DNA of 64,000 nucleotides, taken from assembly GCF_020523825.1 (NCBI RefSeq), contig NZ_JAJALK010000001.1:682001-746000 (forward strand), written 5' to 3'. A program made the position numbers and the translations under genes. Below the pieces are notes generated by a model, which was given only the letters and a program-made list of their open reading frames with translations, was not told where the DNA came from and made no database searches. The stretch is from Methylobacterium brachiatum (GTDB lineage: Bacteria; Pseudomonadota; Alphaproteobacteria; Rhizobiales; Beijerinckiaceae). Shown one piece after another: positions 28,825-37,944 of this stretch (positions within the stretch are counted from its first letter, which is position 1; the number at the start of each line of letters is the position of its first letter).

Positions 28825-30245
28825 CGGACCACCTCCGCCTGGGTCGCGCGTGGTTCCCAGGGTTCCGGCGCGTCGAGACCGACCTCATGAAAGCCCGGAA
28901 GCCCGTCCGCGATCGGACCCGGACGGTCGCCGCCGGCCCCGATGCCCGAGAAGCCGACCCGGGCCAGGGCCGCCGGATGGCCGAGCCAGAGGCGGACCGC
29001 GTCGGCGCGCAGATCCTCGAACCAGAACCGCATCCGGTCGCCGTCGAGCCGTCCGCCCAACGCCTCGGGCACCGACAGCGCGCCGCGCTCGGCGAGGGTC
29101 AGCAACGCATCCTGATTCGACCCGTCGAGCACCGTGAAGGGGCGGCCCTGGGCGGCCCGTGCCGCCGCATCCAGGGTGCGCAGGGCGGCCCGATACGCCT
29201 CCGGGTCGGGCGGCAGAGCCACGAAACGCCAGCCGTCTCCGGCGCCGGACGCGAGACGCGTGTCGATCCGGGCGGCGAGATCCACGCCGGCCGCCGGCAG
29301 GACGCGGGCACAGGCGGCGCGCAGGATCGCCAGCTCCACCGGATCGAGCGCTTCCGGGGCATAGGCGGGATCGTCCGGCTCCGCGCGGGCCGCGAGGGCG
29401 CCGCGCAGGCGGCTGTTGACCCGCTCGGAGCCGATCAGCGCCGCGTAGGCGGACGGCACCTGGGCGGCCCGCGCAGCATCCGCCTGCGGGCGATCGCGCC
29501 AATGGGCGCGGACGATTTCGGCCAGGGCTTCGGGCCGCTCCATCGGCAGGAGATGGCCGACGCCCTCCACGGTCACGATCCGGTGATGGGCGAGGTGCGG
29601 CGCCGTCAGGGCCGTCTGCGCATCGGCGCCCAGATCCGCGTCCTCGGATCCCGCGAGGATAAGGCCCGGAATCCGCAGGACGCCGATCCGCCGGCACCAA
29701 TCCTCGCGGGAGCCCGCCTCGAGCCAGGCCGTCCAGGCCTCGGGGGCCGCCTGCAGCACGTCGGCGACCGCGCGCGCTTCGGTCTCCGGGTCGAGCGCCG
29801 TGCCGACATTCTCCTGCACGAAGGCCCGGGCCTCGCGCTGGCGCGTCTCCGGATCGGCATCGATCCAGGCGATCATCTTGGCCCGCCGGTCGTCCGGGAT
29901 CGGCTCCGGGCTCGGCGGGGAGCCGGAGATCAGGACCAGATCGGTCAACCCCTCCAGGCCCGCCTCGCCGTCCTCGGAGCGGCGGGCGAGGGCCAGGGCG
30001 ACCTTCGCGCCCATGCTGTGGCCGGCAATGGCGAAGCGCGCCGGCGCCCGGGCGCGGATCACGCCCGCCACGTGGTCGGCCATGGCCGCGATGGAAAAGC
30101 CCGTCGCCCCGGACGCGTCGCCGAAACCGGGAAGGTCCACCGGCAGGCAGGCCGGAATCCCCCCGAGAATGCGGGAGAACGGCGCCCAGCTTCGGGCGCT
30201 GCCGCCGAGGAAATGGAGGCACAGGAGGAGATCAGGCGCGGACAT
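28821..30245 (-). CDS. alpha/beta-hydrolase fused to gluconate-2-dehydrogenase-subunit-3-like domain
   Basis: This protein has 474 residues. Residues 1-255 are a complete alpha/beta hydrolase with nucleophile S77 (GHSMG), acid D202 (GSEDAD) and H231 (GVGHLLP). Residues of about 297-470 resemble the small subunit of gluconate 2-dehydrogenase-type GMC complexes ([35 protein letters not shown] near the end). The gene is translationally coupled to the GMC flavoprotein downstream, the expected partner of a subunit-3 domain. The fusion suggests that ester or lactone hydrolysis and alcohol oxidation occur in one complex; the substrate is unknown. Confidence 0.8.
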   Translation of the reverse strand: MSAPDLLLCLHFLGGSARSWAPFSRILGGIPACLPVDLPGFGDASGATGFSIAAMADHVAGVIRARAPARFAIAGHSMGAKVALALARRSEDGEAGLEGLTDLVLISGSPPSPEPIPDDRRAKMIAWIDADPETRQREARAFVQENVGTALDPETEARAVADVLQAAPEAWTAWLEAGSREDWCRRIGVLRIPGLILAGSEDADLGADAQTALTAPHLAHHRIVTVEGVGHLLPMERPEALAEIVRAHWRDRPQADAARAAQVPSAYAALIGSERVNSRLRGALAARAEPDDPAYAPEALDPVELAILRAACARVLPAAGVDLAARIDTRLASGAGDGWRFVALPPDPEAYRAALRTLDAAARAAQGRPFTVLDGSNQDALLTLAERGALSVPEALGGRLDGDRMRFWFEDLRADAVRLWLGHPAALARVGFSGIGAGGDRPGPIADGLPGFHEVGLDAPEPWEPRATQAEVVR

Positions 30246-30363
30246 CGCACCGACATCGCGCGAGCCTGGAATGCTTCAAGCGTACGCGACGCCGCACGGC
30301 CGCGTTCGTGCGGAGTGGCGCTGTCGCGGCCGGCATGGAATCCTGACGCCGGAGCGAGGAATC

Positions 30364-31119
30364 ATGACGTCCGACATCGATCTGGCTTGGCGGGTCGAGG
30401 AAGCCTGCCTCAACGCCTGGCCGAGCCCGCGCCAGCTTCTGGTCCACGGCTATCTGCTGCGTGCCACCGGGGGCAGCTCGAAGCGGCAGAATTCCCTGAA
30501 TCCCCTGCGCGGCAGCGGCGCGCCCGAGCCGGCGATCGCGGCCGGACAGGCGCTCTACGCCGCCCTCGGGCGCCGGGCGATCTTCCGGGTGCCGGCGATC
30601 GCGCCGCAGATGGAGCCGCTCCTGGCAGGGGGCGATTACGCCGTCGTCGACGAAACCTGCACGCTATTTCGCGATCTCGACGACCTATCGGGCGGCCCGG
30701 ATCCGGCGGTCAAGCTCATGCCCGCGCCCGATGCCGAGTGGCTCGCCCTGCGCGATGCCGTGAACCGGGCCGACGCGGCCGCCGCCCGGGCGTTCCGCGA
30801 CACGGTCGAAACCCTGATCCTGCCGCGGGCCTTCTCGGCGGTGCCGGCGGAGGGTGGGATCGGCGCCTTCGCGTTCGGGGTGCTCGACGGCGACCTGCTG
30901 GTGATCGAGTCGGTTGCGACAGTCGAGCATCTGCGCGGGCGCGGCCATGGCAGGCGCGCCGTCGGCGCGTTGCTGCACTGGGCCCGCGGGCAGGGCGCGC
31001 GGGCGGCCTGCCTCCAGGTGATCGCCGCGAATACGCCGGCGCGGGCATTGTACCGGGGGCTGGGATTCGCGCGCGAGCTGTACCGGTATCACTACCGTGT
31101 CGGGCCGGAGCCGGCCTGA
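30364..31119 (+). CDS. GNAT family N-acetyltransferase with extra N-terminal lobe
   Basis: This 251-residue protein has an N-terminal 110 residues that form a lobe with GYLLRATGGSSKRQNSLNPL, a pattern shared by two-lobed GNATs of the Rv0428c type. The C-terminal lobe has the acetyl-CoA motif RGRGHGRRAVGALL and the typical ANTPARALYRGLGF. The substrate is unknown. The ATG at 30364 has GAGGAA just upstream. It is divergent from the hydrolase-fusion gene and ends 10 bases before the xseA stop. Confidence 0.87.
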   Translation: MTSDIDLAWRVEEACLNAWPSPRQLLVHGYLLRATGGSSKRQNSLNPLRGSGAPEPAIAAGQALYAALGRRAIFRVPAIAPQMEPLLAGGDYAVVDETCTLFRDLDDLSGGPDPAVKLMPAPDAEWLALRDAVNRADAAAARAFRDTVETLILPRAFSAVPAEGGIGAFAFGVLDGDLLVIESVATVEHLRGRGHGRRAVGALLHWARGQGARAACLQVIAANTPARALYRGLGFARELYRYHYRVGPEPA

Positions 31120-31129
31120 GCCTGTTTGC

Positions 31130-32824
31130 TCACGCGTCGAAGAGCGACCCCTGCCGCGTCGGCGCGGCGGCGTTCGGGGCATTGCGCTTCCCGCTCGCGC
31201 CGTCGGAGGCCGGCTGAGACCGGGCGGCGCGTCGGGCGGGCTTGGCGGATACGGACGGGTCTGAGGTCCCGTCCGGCACCGCGTTCACCGTCCCGTCGGC
31301 GAATTGCAGGCTGAGGCGGCTGGCGGTCGCAGCCTCGGCGGCGTGCCGGACCGGCAGGCCGGCGGCGTCGCGAACGAGGACGTAGCCGCGCTCCAGCACG
31401 GCCCGGTAGCTCAGCGAGCCGAGGAGATGCGCCAAGCCCTCCAGCCGGTCGCGGCGGCGCTCGACGCCGCGCAGGCCTGCCTGGGTGAGGCGGTTCGACA
31501 GGGCGACGAGGCGGTCGGCCCGGCGCGCCTGCAACGCCCGCGCCCGCTCCAGGCTGGCATCCCGGGCGACGACCAGGCGGCGGCCGAGCTGGGACAGGGC
31601 CTCGCCCTTGCGCTGGACGTCGTTGCGCAGGGCGGTCAGCGGCCGGTGATCGATCCGGGCCAGCCGCGCCCGCGCATTGGCGAGCGCCACGTCAGGCGAG
31701 CGCCGAGCCATCCGGTCGAGGAGCAGTTGCAGCCGGGCGCGGTGCCGGCTGGCCCCCGCCGCGAGGGCCGGGGCGAGGCGCGCCTCGGCGAGGTCGAGGC
31801 GCTGGCGCTTGGCCGCCAGCAGGGCATCGGCGCTCGGCAGGGCGCGGGCCAGCGCGCGCAGGTCGGACCGGTCGCGCTCGACCCGGCGGCCGATCGACCC
31901 GACCGCGCGGGCGGAGAGGTCGGCCACCGTGGCAACCAGATCGGCCCGGACCGGCACGGCCATCTCGGCGGCGCCGGTCGGGGTCGGCGCCCGCCGGTCG
32001 GAGACGTAATCGATCAGCGTGGTGTCGGTCTCGTGCCCGACCGCCGAGATCAGCGGGATCCCGCTCTCGAAGGCGGCGCGGACCACGCATTCCTCGTTGA
32101 AGGCCCAGAGATCCTCGATGGAGCCGCCGCCGCGCGCGACGATCAGCACGTCCGGGCGCGGGATGGCGCTGTTCGGGCCCAGGGCGTTGAAGCCGCGGAT
32201 CGCCGCCGCGACCTCCTCGGCCGCGCCGTCGCCCTGGACGCGCACCGGCCAGACCAGCACCGGCCGCGGGAACCGATCCTCCAGCCGGTGGAGGATGTCG
32301 CGGATCACCGCCCCGGTGGGCGAGGTGACGACGCCGACCACGCGCGGCAGGTAGGGGATCGCCCGCTTGTGCTCGGGAGCGAACAGCCCTTCGGCGGCAA
32401 GCTGCTTCTTGCGCTCCTCCAGCAGGGCCATCCAGGCACCGAGGCCGGCCGGCTCCAGGCTCTCGACCACGATCTGGTAGGAGGACTTGCCCGCGAAGGT
32501 GGTGATGCGGCCGGTGGCGACCACCTCCAGCCCCTCCTGGGGCTTCTGGCGCAGGCGCCCGAACACGCCCTTCCAGACGACGGCGTCGATCCGCGCCTGT
32601 CCGTCCTTCAGGGAAAAATAGGCGTGGCCGGAGCCGTGCTGCCCGCGATAGCCGGAGATCTCGCCGCGCAGCCGGACATGGCCGAACGCGTCCTCCAGGG
32701 TGCGCTTGAGCGCGCCCGCCAGTTCGCCGACCGACCATTCCGGCTGGTTGGCGGTGAGCACGCTGGTCGGCGGGATATCCGCCGCAGGCGAGGCTGCGGG
32801 GCGCGGAGGCGGCACGAGGGGCAT
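31130..32824 (-). CDS. xseA: exodeoxyribonuclease VII large subunit
   Basis: This 564-residue protein has an N-terminal OB-fold (WSVGELAGALKRTLEDAFGHVRLRGEISG), a catalytic domain (RVVGVVTSPTGAVIRDILHRL, VLIVARGGGSIEDLWAFNE, GHETDTTLIDYVSDRRAPTPTGAAE) and a long C-terminal coiled coil. With XseB it degrades single-stranded DNA from both ends. It is longer than the roughly 450-residue E. coli protein because of a Pro-rich N-terminus and a basic low-complexity tail. xseB is not in this window. Confidence 0.95.
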   Translation of the reverse strand: MPLVPPPRPAASPAADIPPTSVLTANQPEWSVGELAGALKRTLEDAFGHVRLRGEISGYRGQHGSGHAYFSLKDGQARIDAVVWKGVFGRLRQKPQEGLEVVATGRITTFAGKSSYQIVVESLEPAGLGAWMALLEERKKQLAAEGLFAPEHKRAIPYLPRVVGVVTSPTGAVIRDILHRLEDRFPRPVLVWPVRVQGDGAAEEVAAAIRGFNALGPNSAIPRPDVLIVARGGGSIEDLWAFNEECVVRAAFESGIPLISAVGHETDTTLIDYVSDRRAPTPTGAAEMAVPVRADLVATVADLSARAVGSIGRRVERDRSDLRALARALPSADALLAAKRQRLDLAEARLAPALAAGASRHRARLQLLLDRMARRSPDVALANARARLARIDHRPLTALRNDVQRKGEALSQLGRRLVVARDASLERARALQARRADRLVALSNRLTQAGLRGVERRRDRLEGLAHLLGSLSYRAVLERGYVLVRDAAGLPVRHAAEAATASRLSLQFADGTVNAVPDGTSDPSVSAKPARRAARSQPASDGASGKRNAPNAAAPTRQGSLFDA

Positions 32825-32938
32825 GGGCGGACGCTAGAGCAAGAGGCGGAAAAGTGGAAACCGGATTTCCGCCCGATCAAACCCGCCGTTGGGGCATGTG
32901 ACAGATCGGGCGAAACCGTCTGCCAGCCGGATCGCCGC

Positions 32939-33241
32939 TTATCGGAAATCCATCTCCCAATCGCGGCCGCCATAGAAGATGCGCAGGATCACAACGCGGT
33001 GCTCCTCAACCGTAAAGGCAACCGTGACACGCCGCGCGAAGCCGATCGTGCGCAGGCCCGGTCGGAGATCGCTGTGCAAGCTCCCGCGCTCCGCACCGTA
33101 TTCGAGCCGCTGACAAAAATTGCGGATGCTCTCTTCGAAGCCCGACGCGATCACGGGTGTGCTGGCCTTCGCGACGGTGTCGTAGATCCATTCCAGGTCA
33201 TCACCGGCGGCGGGCGCGTAGCTGATGCTCCGCCGTCTCAC
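32939..33241 (-). CDS. parE: RelE/ParE-family toxin
   Basis: This 100-residue toxin of the RelE/ParE superfamily opens SISYAPAAGDDLEWIYDTVA, has a central FCQRLEYGAERGS and ends VVILRIFYGGRDWE. ParE members poison DNA gyrase and RelE members cut mRNA; the LRIFYGGRD ending fits ParE better. It starts at a GTG overlapping the antitoxin stop (GTGA), giving tight co-translation. The alternative is a RelE-type RNase. Confidence 0.85.
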   Translation of the reverse strand: MRRRSISYAPAAGDDLEWIYDTVAKASTPVIASGFEESIRNFCQRLEYGAERGSLHSDLRPGLRTIGFARRVTVAFTVEEHRVVILRIFYGGRDWEMDFR

Positions 33242-33519
33242 GCACTGTCCCGCAGCCGCGCGTCGTGACGCCGGCGCATCCGCTCGGCCATGTCCTCCGA
33301 CGAGATCGCGCGCTCGGGATGCGTTTTCATCTCGTCGTAGGTCGCAACCACCTCGTCGCGAAGCCAGCGCTCGACGGCGGCGTCGCGCTCCTGCAGCGCG
33401 CGTAGACCGGCGCGCACCACCTCGCTCGCGCTCGCGAACGCACCGGTCTTCACCTGTGCATCGATGAAGGCGGCCTGCTCGGAGGGAAGGCTGAAGGTTC
33501 GCTTCTCGGTCGCAGCCAT
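33238..33519 (-). CDS. parD: ParD-type ribbon-helix-helix antitoxin
   Basis: This 93-residue antitoxin has an N-terminal ribbon-helix-helix DNA-binding domain (RTFSLPSEQAAFIDAQVKTG, SASEVVRAGLRAL) and an acidic/basic C-terminal helix expected to wrap the toxin. It is the first gene of the pair. A perfect palindrome 19-37 bases upstream of the ATG is the likely site for autorepression by the antitoxin-toxin complex. Confidence 0.88.
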   Translation of the reverse strand: MAATEKRTFSLPSEQAAFIDAQVKTGAFASASEVVRAGLRALQERDAAVERWLRDEVVATYDEMKTHPERAISSEDMAERMRRRHDARLRDSA

Positions 33520-33537
33520 GCGGGCTCCTGCGATGGC

Positions 33538-33556
33538 GGTATGACTATATCATACC
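33538..33556. promoter_or_regulatory. parDE operator palindrome
   Basis: GGTATGA-CTATA-TCATACC has perfect 7-base arms and a 5-base centre, AT-rich in a GC-rich genome. It overlaps where the parD promoter should be. Ribbon-helix-helix antitoxins bind such sites. Confidence 0.65.
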
Positions 33557-33658
33557 ATTGTCGGGGCGCTCCGCAATCTTGGGCAGGCCCTTGCCCCACG
33601 GAGCCAAAGCCGTCCGTGATGGAAGGACCGGCAAGGCGCCTGCGCCGGCAGCGATACC

Positions 33659-35131
33659 CTATTCCACCGCCAGTTCACGCGGCGCGTCCGAGATCGAGAC
33701 GCGGGGGACGAACAGCGACAGCACCAAGGTCAGCAGGGCCACCGCGAAAACCGTCCAGAACGTGCCGTGCAGGGCGTGCTGGAGCCCGTCGCGGATCGCG
33801 TCGCCGCCGGCTCCGAGGCTTGCGGGATCGTCGAGGAGGCGCCGGAGCTGGCCGGAATCCACCGGCGGGCCGTCGACCGGGTTGACCAGGCGGTAATTCA
33901 GCACGGCACCCAAGGCGGTGGCCCCCAGGGTGGAGCCGAGGTTGCGGGCGAAGATGTTCGAGGCGGTCGCGGCGCCGCGCTGCGCCCAGGTCACGCTGTC
34001 CTGGATGATCACGATGGCGGCGGTCGAGAGGAAGCCCATGCCCAGCCCCATCACGATCGAGCCGCAGGCCGCGACGATGGGCGAGGTCTCCGACCCCAGG
34101 GCGACGAAGGCGGTGGCGCCCAGCGGCAGCAGGGTAGCGCCGACCAACAGGGTCGGGCGCAGGCCGAAGCGCACGAAGTTGCGCGCCGCCGTGGTGGCGC
34201 CGATCGGCCAGCCGAGCACCATCAGGGTCAAGGTCAGGCCGGCGATCAGCGGCGATTGCCGCAGCACGCCTTGGACGTACATCGGCAGGAAGGCGGTGAG
34301 CCCGATCACGGTCATGCCCGAGAGCAGCGTCGCCGCGTTGGTCGTGGCGATCGGGCGCTGCATCCACAGGCGGATGTCGAGCATCGGGTCTGCCGCCCGG
34401 CGCTCCTGGAGCACGAACAGGATGGCGGCCACGACGAAGCCGAGGGCCGGCCAGAACGCCGCCGCGGCCGAGGTGCCGGCCTCGGTCAGGGCCATCATCA
34501 GCGCGGCGATGGCCGCGGTGAACAGGGCGGCGCCCAGCGCATCGATCGGCCGGCTGCGGCGCTCGACGCTCTCCCGCAGGTAGACCAGGAACAAGCCGGC
34601 CGCGACCACGCCCACGGGCAGATTGATCCAGAAGATCCAGGGCCAGCTCAGATGGCCGATGATCAGGCCGCCGACCAGCGGTCCGGCCACCGAGGAGATG
34701 CCCCAGACGCTGGCGAGATAACCCTGGACCTTGCCGCGCTCCCGGGCCGGGTAGAGGTCGCCGATCACCGTCAGGCTCACCGGCTGGATCGCCCCCGCGC
34801 CGACGCCCTGCACCAGGCGGAACAGGATCAGCGAGGGCATCGACCAGGCGAGCCCGCAGAGCAGCGAGCCGGCCAGAAAGACCGCGATGCCGAACAGCAG
34901 CACCGGGCGGCGTCCGTAGAGGTCGGACAGCTTGCCGAACACGACCGTGGTGGCGGTCTGCGTCAGCAGGAACGAGCCGAAGACCCAGGCATAGAGGTGG
35001 AGGTCGCCGAGCTGAGCGGCGATCTGCGGCATGGCGGTCGAGACGATGGTCGCCTCGATGGCGATCATGAACATCGCCGCCATCACCGCGGCGAGGACCA
35101 GCGGGCGGCGCGTCTCGGAAGGACTGGGCAT
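33659..35131 (-). CDS. MFS drug-efflux transporter, DHA2 (EmrB/QacA-like) type
   Basis: This 490-residue inner-membrane protein has about 14 hydrophobic segments. The MFS signature between TM2 and TM3 is GKLSDLYGRRPVLLFG, the family opening is AIEATIVSTAMPQIA, and motif C in TM5 is VWGISSVAGPLVGG. Proton-driven export of drugs or toxic metabolites is likely. No membrane-fusion partner or regulator is adjacent, so it probably works alone. The start ATG is at 35131. Confidence 0.9.
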   Translation of the reverse strand: MPSPSETRRPLVLAAVMAAMFMIAIEATIVSTAMPQIAAQLGDLHLYAWVFGSFLLTQTATTVVFGKLSDLYGRRPVLLFGIAVFLAGSLLCGLAWSMPSLILFRLVQGVGAGAIQPVSLTVIGDLYPARERGKVQGYLASVWGISSVAGPLVGGLIIGHLSWPWIFWINLPVGVVAAGLFLVYLRESVERRSRPIDALGAALFTAAIAALMMALTEAGTSAAAAFWPALGFVVAAILFVLQERRAADPMLDIRLWMQRPIATTNAATLLSGMTVIGLTAFLPMYVQGVLRQSPLIAGLTLTLMVLGWPIGATTAARNFVRFGLRPTLLVGATLLPLGATAFVALGSETSPIVAACGSIVMGLGMGFLSTAAIVIIQDSVTWAQRGAATASNIFARNLGSTLGATALGAVLNYRLVNPVDGPPVDSGQLRRLLDDPASLGAGGDAIRDGLQHALHGTFWTVFAVALLTLVLSLFVPRVSISDAPRELAVE

Positions 35132-35228
35132 GGGCGCGGTCTAGGCCCGGGGCCGGCCCGGACCTAGCGAGGAAAAGGCGCTCCCGCGCGGCCCCGCTTC
35201 CGGGCCGTGCGGGAGCGCACATCCTTCC

Positions 35229-36563
35229 TCAGGCTTCGAGCTCCGCGTCGAGGTCGCGACCGCGGGTCTCGGGCAGCAGGAAGGCCGCGATGGTCCCGAT
35301 CAGGCTGAAGGCCGCGAGGTAATAGGCCGGCGCCAGCCGGTCGCCGGTCGCGGCGATCAGCCAGTTGATCACGTAGTTGGTGCTGCCGCCGAAGATCGAT
35401 ACCGAGAGCGCGTAGACGATCGACAGCCCGGCACTGCGCACCGCGCGCGGCAACGCTTCCGGGATGCCGACGATCACCGCGGCGGCGTTGATCGAGGACA
35501 GGGCCGAGAGCAGGAACGTCACCGCGTAGACGCTGGCGGCGCTCGGGGCACTGACCACCCAGGCGAAGGCCGGCACGGCCAGGACCAGGATCAGCGCCCG
35601 CGGCCAGATCATCACGGGGCGCCGGCCGAACCGGTCGGCGAGCCAGCCGCCCAGCAACGGGAAGATCACCGAGGCGAGGCCGAGCGCGATCGGCACCGCG
35701 GTGGCCGCGGTCTCGCTCAACCCCAACGTTGCGCCGGCAAAGACCGGCATGTTGGTGCCCACCGCGTTCGAGACGGTCGAGGCCGCGATGACCAGGAAGG
35801 TCAGACCCAGCAGGCGGCCATGCTCGCGCAGGAGCTGCCCGAACACCGCGACCGTCGAGGACGCCGCGTGGGGATCCTCCTCGGCGCCGCCGGTTTCGGG
35901 CAAGTGGCTCCGGATCACGAGGCCCACCGGCACGACGCACAGGCCGAGGGCGAACATCACCCGCCAGCCCCAGGCCGACATCGCCTGGTCGCCGACGATG
36001 AGCGCCAGGATGGTCGCCACGATTCCGGCGAACAGCGCCGCGCAGCCCTGGCTGGCGATCTGCCAGCTGGTCACGAAGCCGCGCTTGGCCGGCGGCGCCG
36101 ATTCGAGGAGATAGGCGGTGGACGGGCCGACCTCGCCACCGAGGGCGAGCCCCTGGATGAGGCGGCCCGCGATCACGATGACCTGCGCCCAGCCCCCGAT
36201 CGCCGCGTAGGACGGGCAGGCGGCCAGCATCAGCATGCCGAGCGCCATCAGCGCGATGGTGATCAGCATGGCCGGTTTGCGCCCGGCCCGATCCGCGAAG
36301 GCGCCGATCAGCGCGCCGCCGATCGGCCGCATCACGTAGCCGATGCCGAACAGGGCCAGCGACGCGAGCAGGCTGTGGGTCGGATCGGTCGCCGGAAAGA
36401 AGGCCTCGCCGATCGGCTTCGCGAAGAAGGCGTAGACGGTGAAATCGTAGAATTCGAGGGCGTTGCCGAGCACCACGGCGCCGACCGCCTTGCGGTCGAG
36501 AGCGGTGTGGGGTGCGGCGCCGGAGGGTAGCGTCGTCTTGGCGTCCAAAATCTTGGCATCCAT
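35229..36563 (-). CDS. MFS transporter, metabolite:H+ symporter (MHS) type
   Basis: This 444-residue protein has 12 predicted membrane segments. The MHS-type N-terminus is GNALEFYDFTVYAFFAKPIGEAFFP, followed by RPIGGALIGAFADRAGRKPAM. Relatives import citrate, ketoglutarate, shikimate, proline/betaine or other carboxylates; the substrate cannot be fixed here. Its ATG shares one base with the stop of the ribosome modulation factor gene (TGATG), an odd partner for a transporter. Confidence 0.9.
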   Translation of the reverse strand: MDAKILDAKTTLPSGAAPHTALDRKAVGAVVLGNALEFYDFTVYAFFAKPIGEAFFPATDPTHSLLASLALFGIGYVMRPIGGALIGAFADRAGRKPAMLITIALMALGMLMLAACPSYAAIGGWAQVIVIAGRLIQGLALGGEVGPSTAYLLESAPPAKRGFVTSWQIASQGCAALFAGIVATILALIVGDQAMSAWGWRVMFALGLCVVPVGLVIRSHLPETGGAEEDPHAASSTVAVFGQLLREHGRLLGLTFLVIAASTVSNAVGTNMPVFAGATLGLSETAATAVPIALGLASVIFPLLGGWLADRFGRRPVMIWPRALILVLAVPAFAWVVSAPSAASVYAVTFLLSALSSINAAAVIVGIPEALPRAVRSAGLSIVYALSVSIFGGSTNYVINWLIAATGDRLAPAYYLAAFSLIGTIAAFLLPETRGRDLDAELEA

Positions 36564-36772
36564 CAGCGGGCCGGCTCCCCGGACGGCGGATGCTTGGCGA
36601 TTCCCCCGGATACCGGCTCGGCACCGTCGGCGACGGCCTCGTCGTAGCCGGCAAGCCAGCGCGTGCGGGCCTGCGTGCCCTCGGCATAGGGGCAGGCCTC
36701 GCGCGCTAAGCCCTTTCCGGGGGCGGCGCGGCCGAGGGCGTGCGTGTCGAGATCGTTCGGGGGCGAATCCAT
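36563..36772 (-). CDS. rmf: ribosome modulation factor (RMF) homologue
   Basis: This 69-residue basic protein has a core GKGLAREACPYAEGTQARTR followed by WLAGYDEA, matching the RMF family pattern (Gly-rich turn, CPY, then RxxWLxGW). RMF binds 70S ribosomes and pairs them into inactive 100S dimers in stationary phase or stress. The ATG at 36772 has GAGGAG nine bases upstream. It runs into the MHS transporter gene with a one-base overlap. Confidence 0.75.
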   Translation of the reverse strand: MDSPPNDLDTHALGRAAPGKGLAREACPYAEGTQARTRWLAGYDEAVADGAEPVSGGIAKHPPSGEPAR

Positions 36773-36837
36773 GCTGGCGCTGCTCCTCATGCGTCGCGTT
36801 CGCGCCGATGTAGGGCAGGTGGCGCCTGCCGGCGCGC

Positions 36838-37095
36838 TCAATGCAGCGTTGGATCCGCGTCCGGCGGCAGGGAGACGGCCTCGCTGAACGGAAATTCGAG
36901 CACCACCTCGCCGGCCGCATCGGTGACGACCAGGCAGGCGGTCATCAGCCGGGCCTGATTCCGCGGATCGGCCAGGGCTGCACGGATCGTCTCCTGGGCC
37001 TTCTCCCAGGCCTGGTCCGGATCGCGCAGCTCGACGCCAGTCGGATCGGTGATCGTGTCGTCACCAATCTGCGTGTGGAAGAAGTAGCGCGGCAT
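36838..37095 (-). CDS. DUF6894 family protein
   Basis: This 85-residue soluble protein opens MPRYFFHTQIGDDTITDPTG, then has GVELRDPDQAWEKA and ends in a beta-rich stretch (VVTDAAGEVVLEFPFSEAV). That layout matches DUF6894, a small family abundant in Rhizobiales; the function is unknown. I start at 37095 because the family begins MPRYFFH; an ATG at 37104 would add three residues. Confidence 0.7.
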   Translation of the reverse strand: MPRYFFHTQIGDDTITDPTGVELRDPDQAWEKAQETIRAALADPRNQARLMTACLVVTDAAGEVVLEFPFSEAVSLPPDADPTLH

Positions 37096-37116
37096 GGCCC
37101 TCATCCCCGGTCTCGA

Positions 37117-37133
37117 GCGCTCCCGCGGAGCGC
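37117..37133. terminator. short hairpin between two minus-strand genes
   Basis: Perfect 7-base arms GCGCTCC/GGAGCGC with a 3-base loop lie between the unknown gene at 37167-37430 and the DUF6894 gene. No T tract follows, so it may be an attenuator or mRNA-stability hairpin, not a true terminator. Confidence 0.35.
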
Positions 37134-37166
37134 ACCCTCACCAGATGGGGATCGCAGCGGCCGAGG

Positions 37167-37430
37167 TCAGCCGTTGGCGGCACGCAGCTCCGGAGCTCCG
37201 GGGACAGGGCGGAGGTTGTGCACCGTCGCGGACGCCGTGCCGGTGCGGTGCAGCTTCTCCATCGCCATGAGCGGCCGCAATTCGGGCTCGGCGAAGTCCA
37301 TCAGCCGGGCGTTGCGCCAGCGCGGCTTGCCGGCCCCGCGGCCGAACCAGCGCGGGCGCACCTCCTCCACCAGCAGCACGAGCCGGCCCGTCCAGGACTT
37401 GCGGAACCAGAAGCGCCCCGTCAGAGCCAT
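37167..37430 (-). CDS. hypothetical protein
   Basis: This 87-residue protein opens MALTGRFWFRKSWTGRLVLLVEEVRPRWF, is strongly basic in the first half, and ends in a flexible tail (PVPGAPELRAANG). There is no membrane segment and no family that I recognise. The ATG at 37430 has GGGAG seven bases upstream, which favours real translation. Confidence 0.55.
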   Translation of the reverse strand: MALTGRFWFRKSWTGRLVLLVEEVRPRWFGRGAGKPRWRNARLMDFAEPELRPLMAMEKLHRTGTASATVHNLRPVPGAPELRAANG

Positions 37431-37588
37431 CGTCCCATCTCCCTGAAGGCCGGCCCAGCCATCGCTCCGATGCCGCCCGGCTCTCGGCGCCTCCAATACC
37501 GGACTTGGCCGTGCAAGTACCGGTCGACCGGGCCGTTCCATCGCGGATCGACCGATATCCACAGGCCTGGGAGGGGGACGCAGAAGGC

Positions 37589-37822
37589 TCAGCGCGCGAG
37601 GTGGCGCAGGATCAGCCCGAGCACCAGCAGCCAGACCAGCCCTGAGATGACGTAGACGAAGCCGCGCAGGAGCGCCGATTCCAGAGCCTGATGCGCCGAG
37701 CGCGGATCGGCCCGCCGGCTCCCGCGATGCACGGGCGGTGGCGCCGGCTCGGCGACGGAGCCGGGCGGAAGAGCCAGGTAGCGCGTCAGGCTCTCGGGCA
37801 GCGTGCGGTGATCGGTGTTCAC
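37589..37822 (-). CDS. small tail-anchored-like membrane protein, unknown
   Basis: This 77-residue protein has a hydrophilic Pro/Arg-rich N-terminus and a single membrane helix near the C-terminus (FVYVISGLVWLLVLGLIL) followed by RHLAR. It has no recognised family. The ATG at 37822 faces the epimerase gene at 37945 on the other strand, so the 122-base gap should carry divergent promoters. Confidence 0.5.
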   Translation of the reverse strand: MNTDHRTLPESLTRYLALPPGSVAEPAPPPVHRGSRRADPRSAHQALESALLRGFVYVISGLVWLLVLGLILRHLAR

Positions 37823-37944
37823 GGCTGTGGAGGTTACGCGCCGCCGGCCGCGCGCGGCAAGGCATCTCCTGCGGGTGAATCGGCTGCGGGCGCGTGGTAC
37901 AGGTTGCCGACCCCGGCGGCACGGCCGGCCCTCGGCGTCCGATC

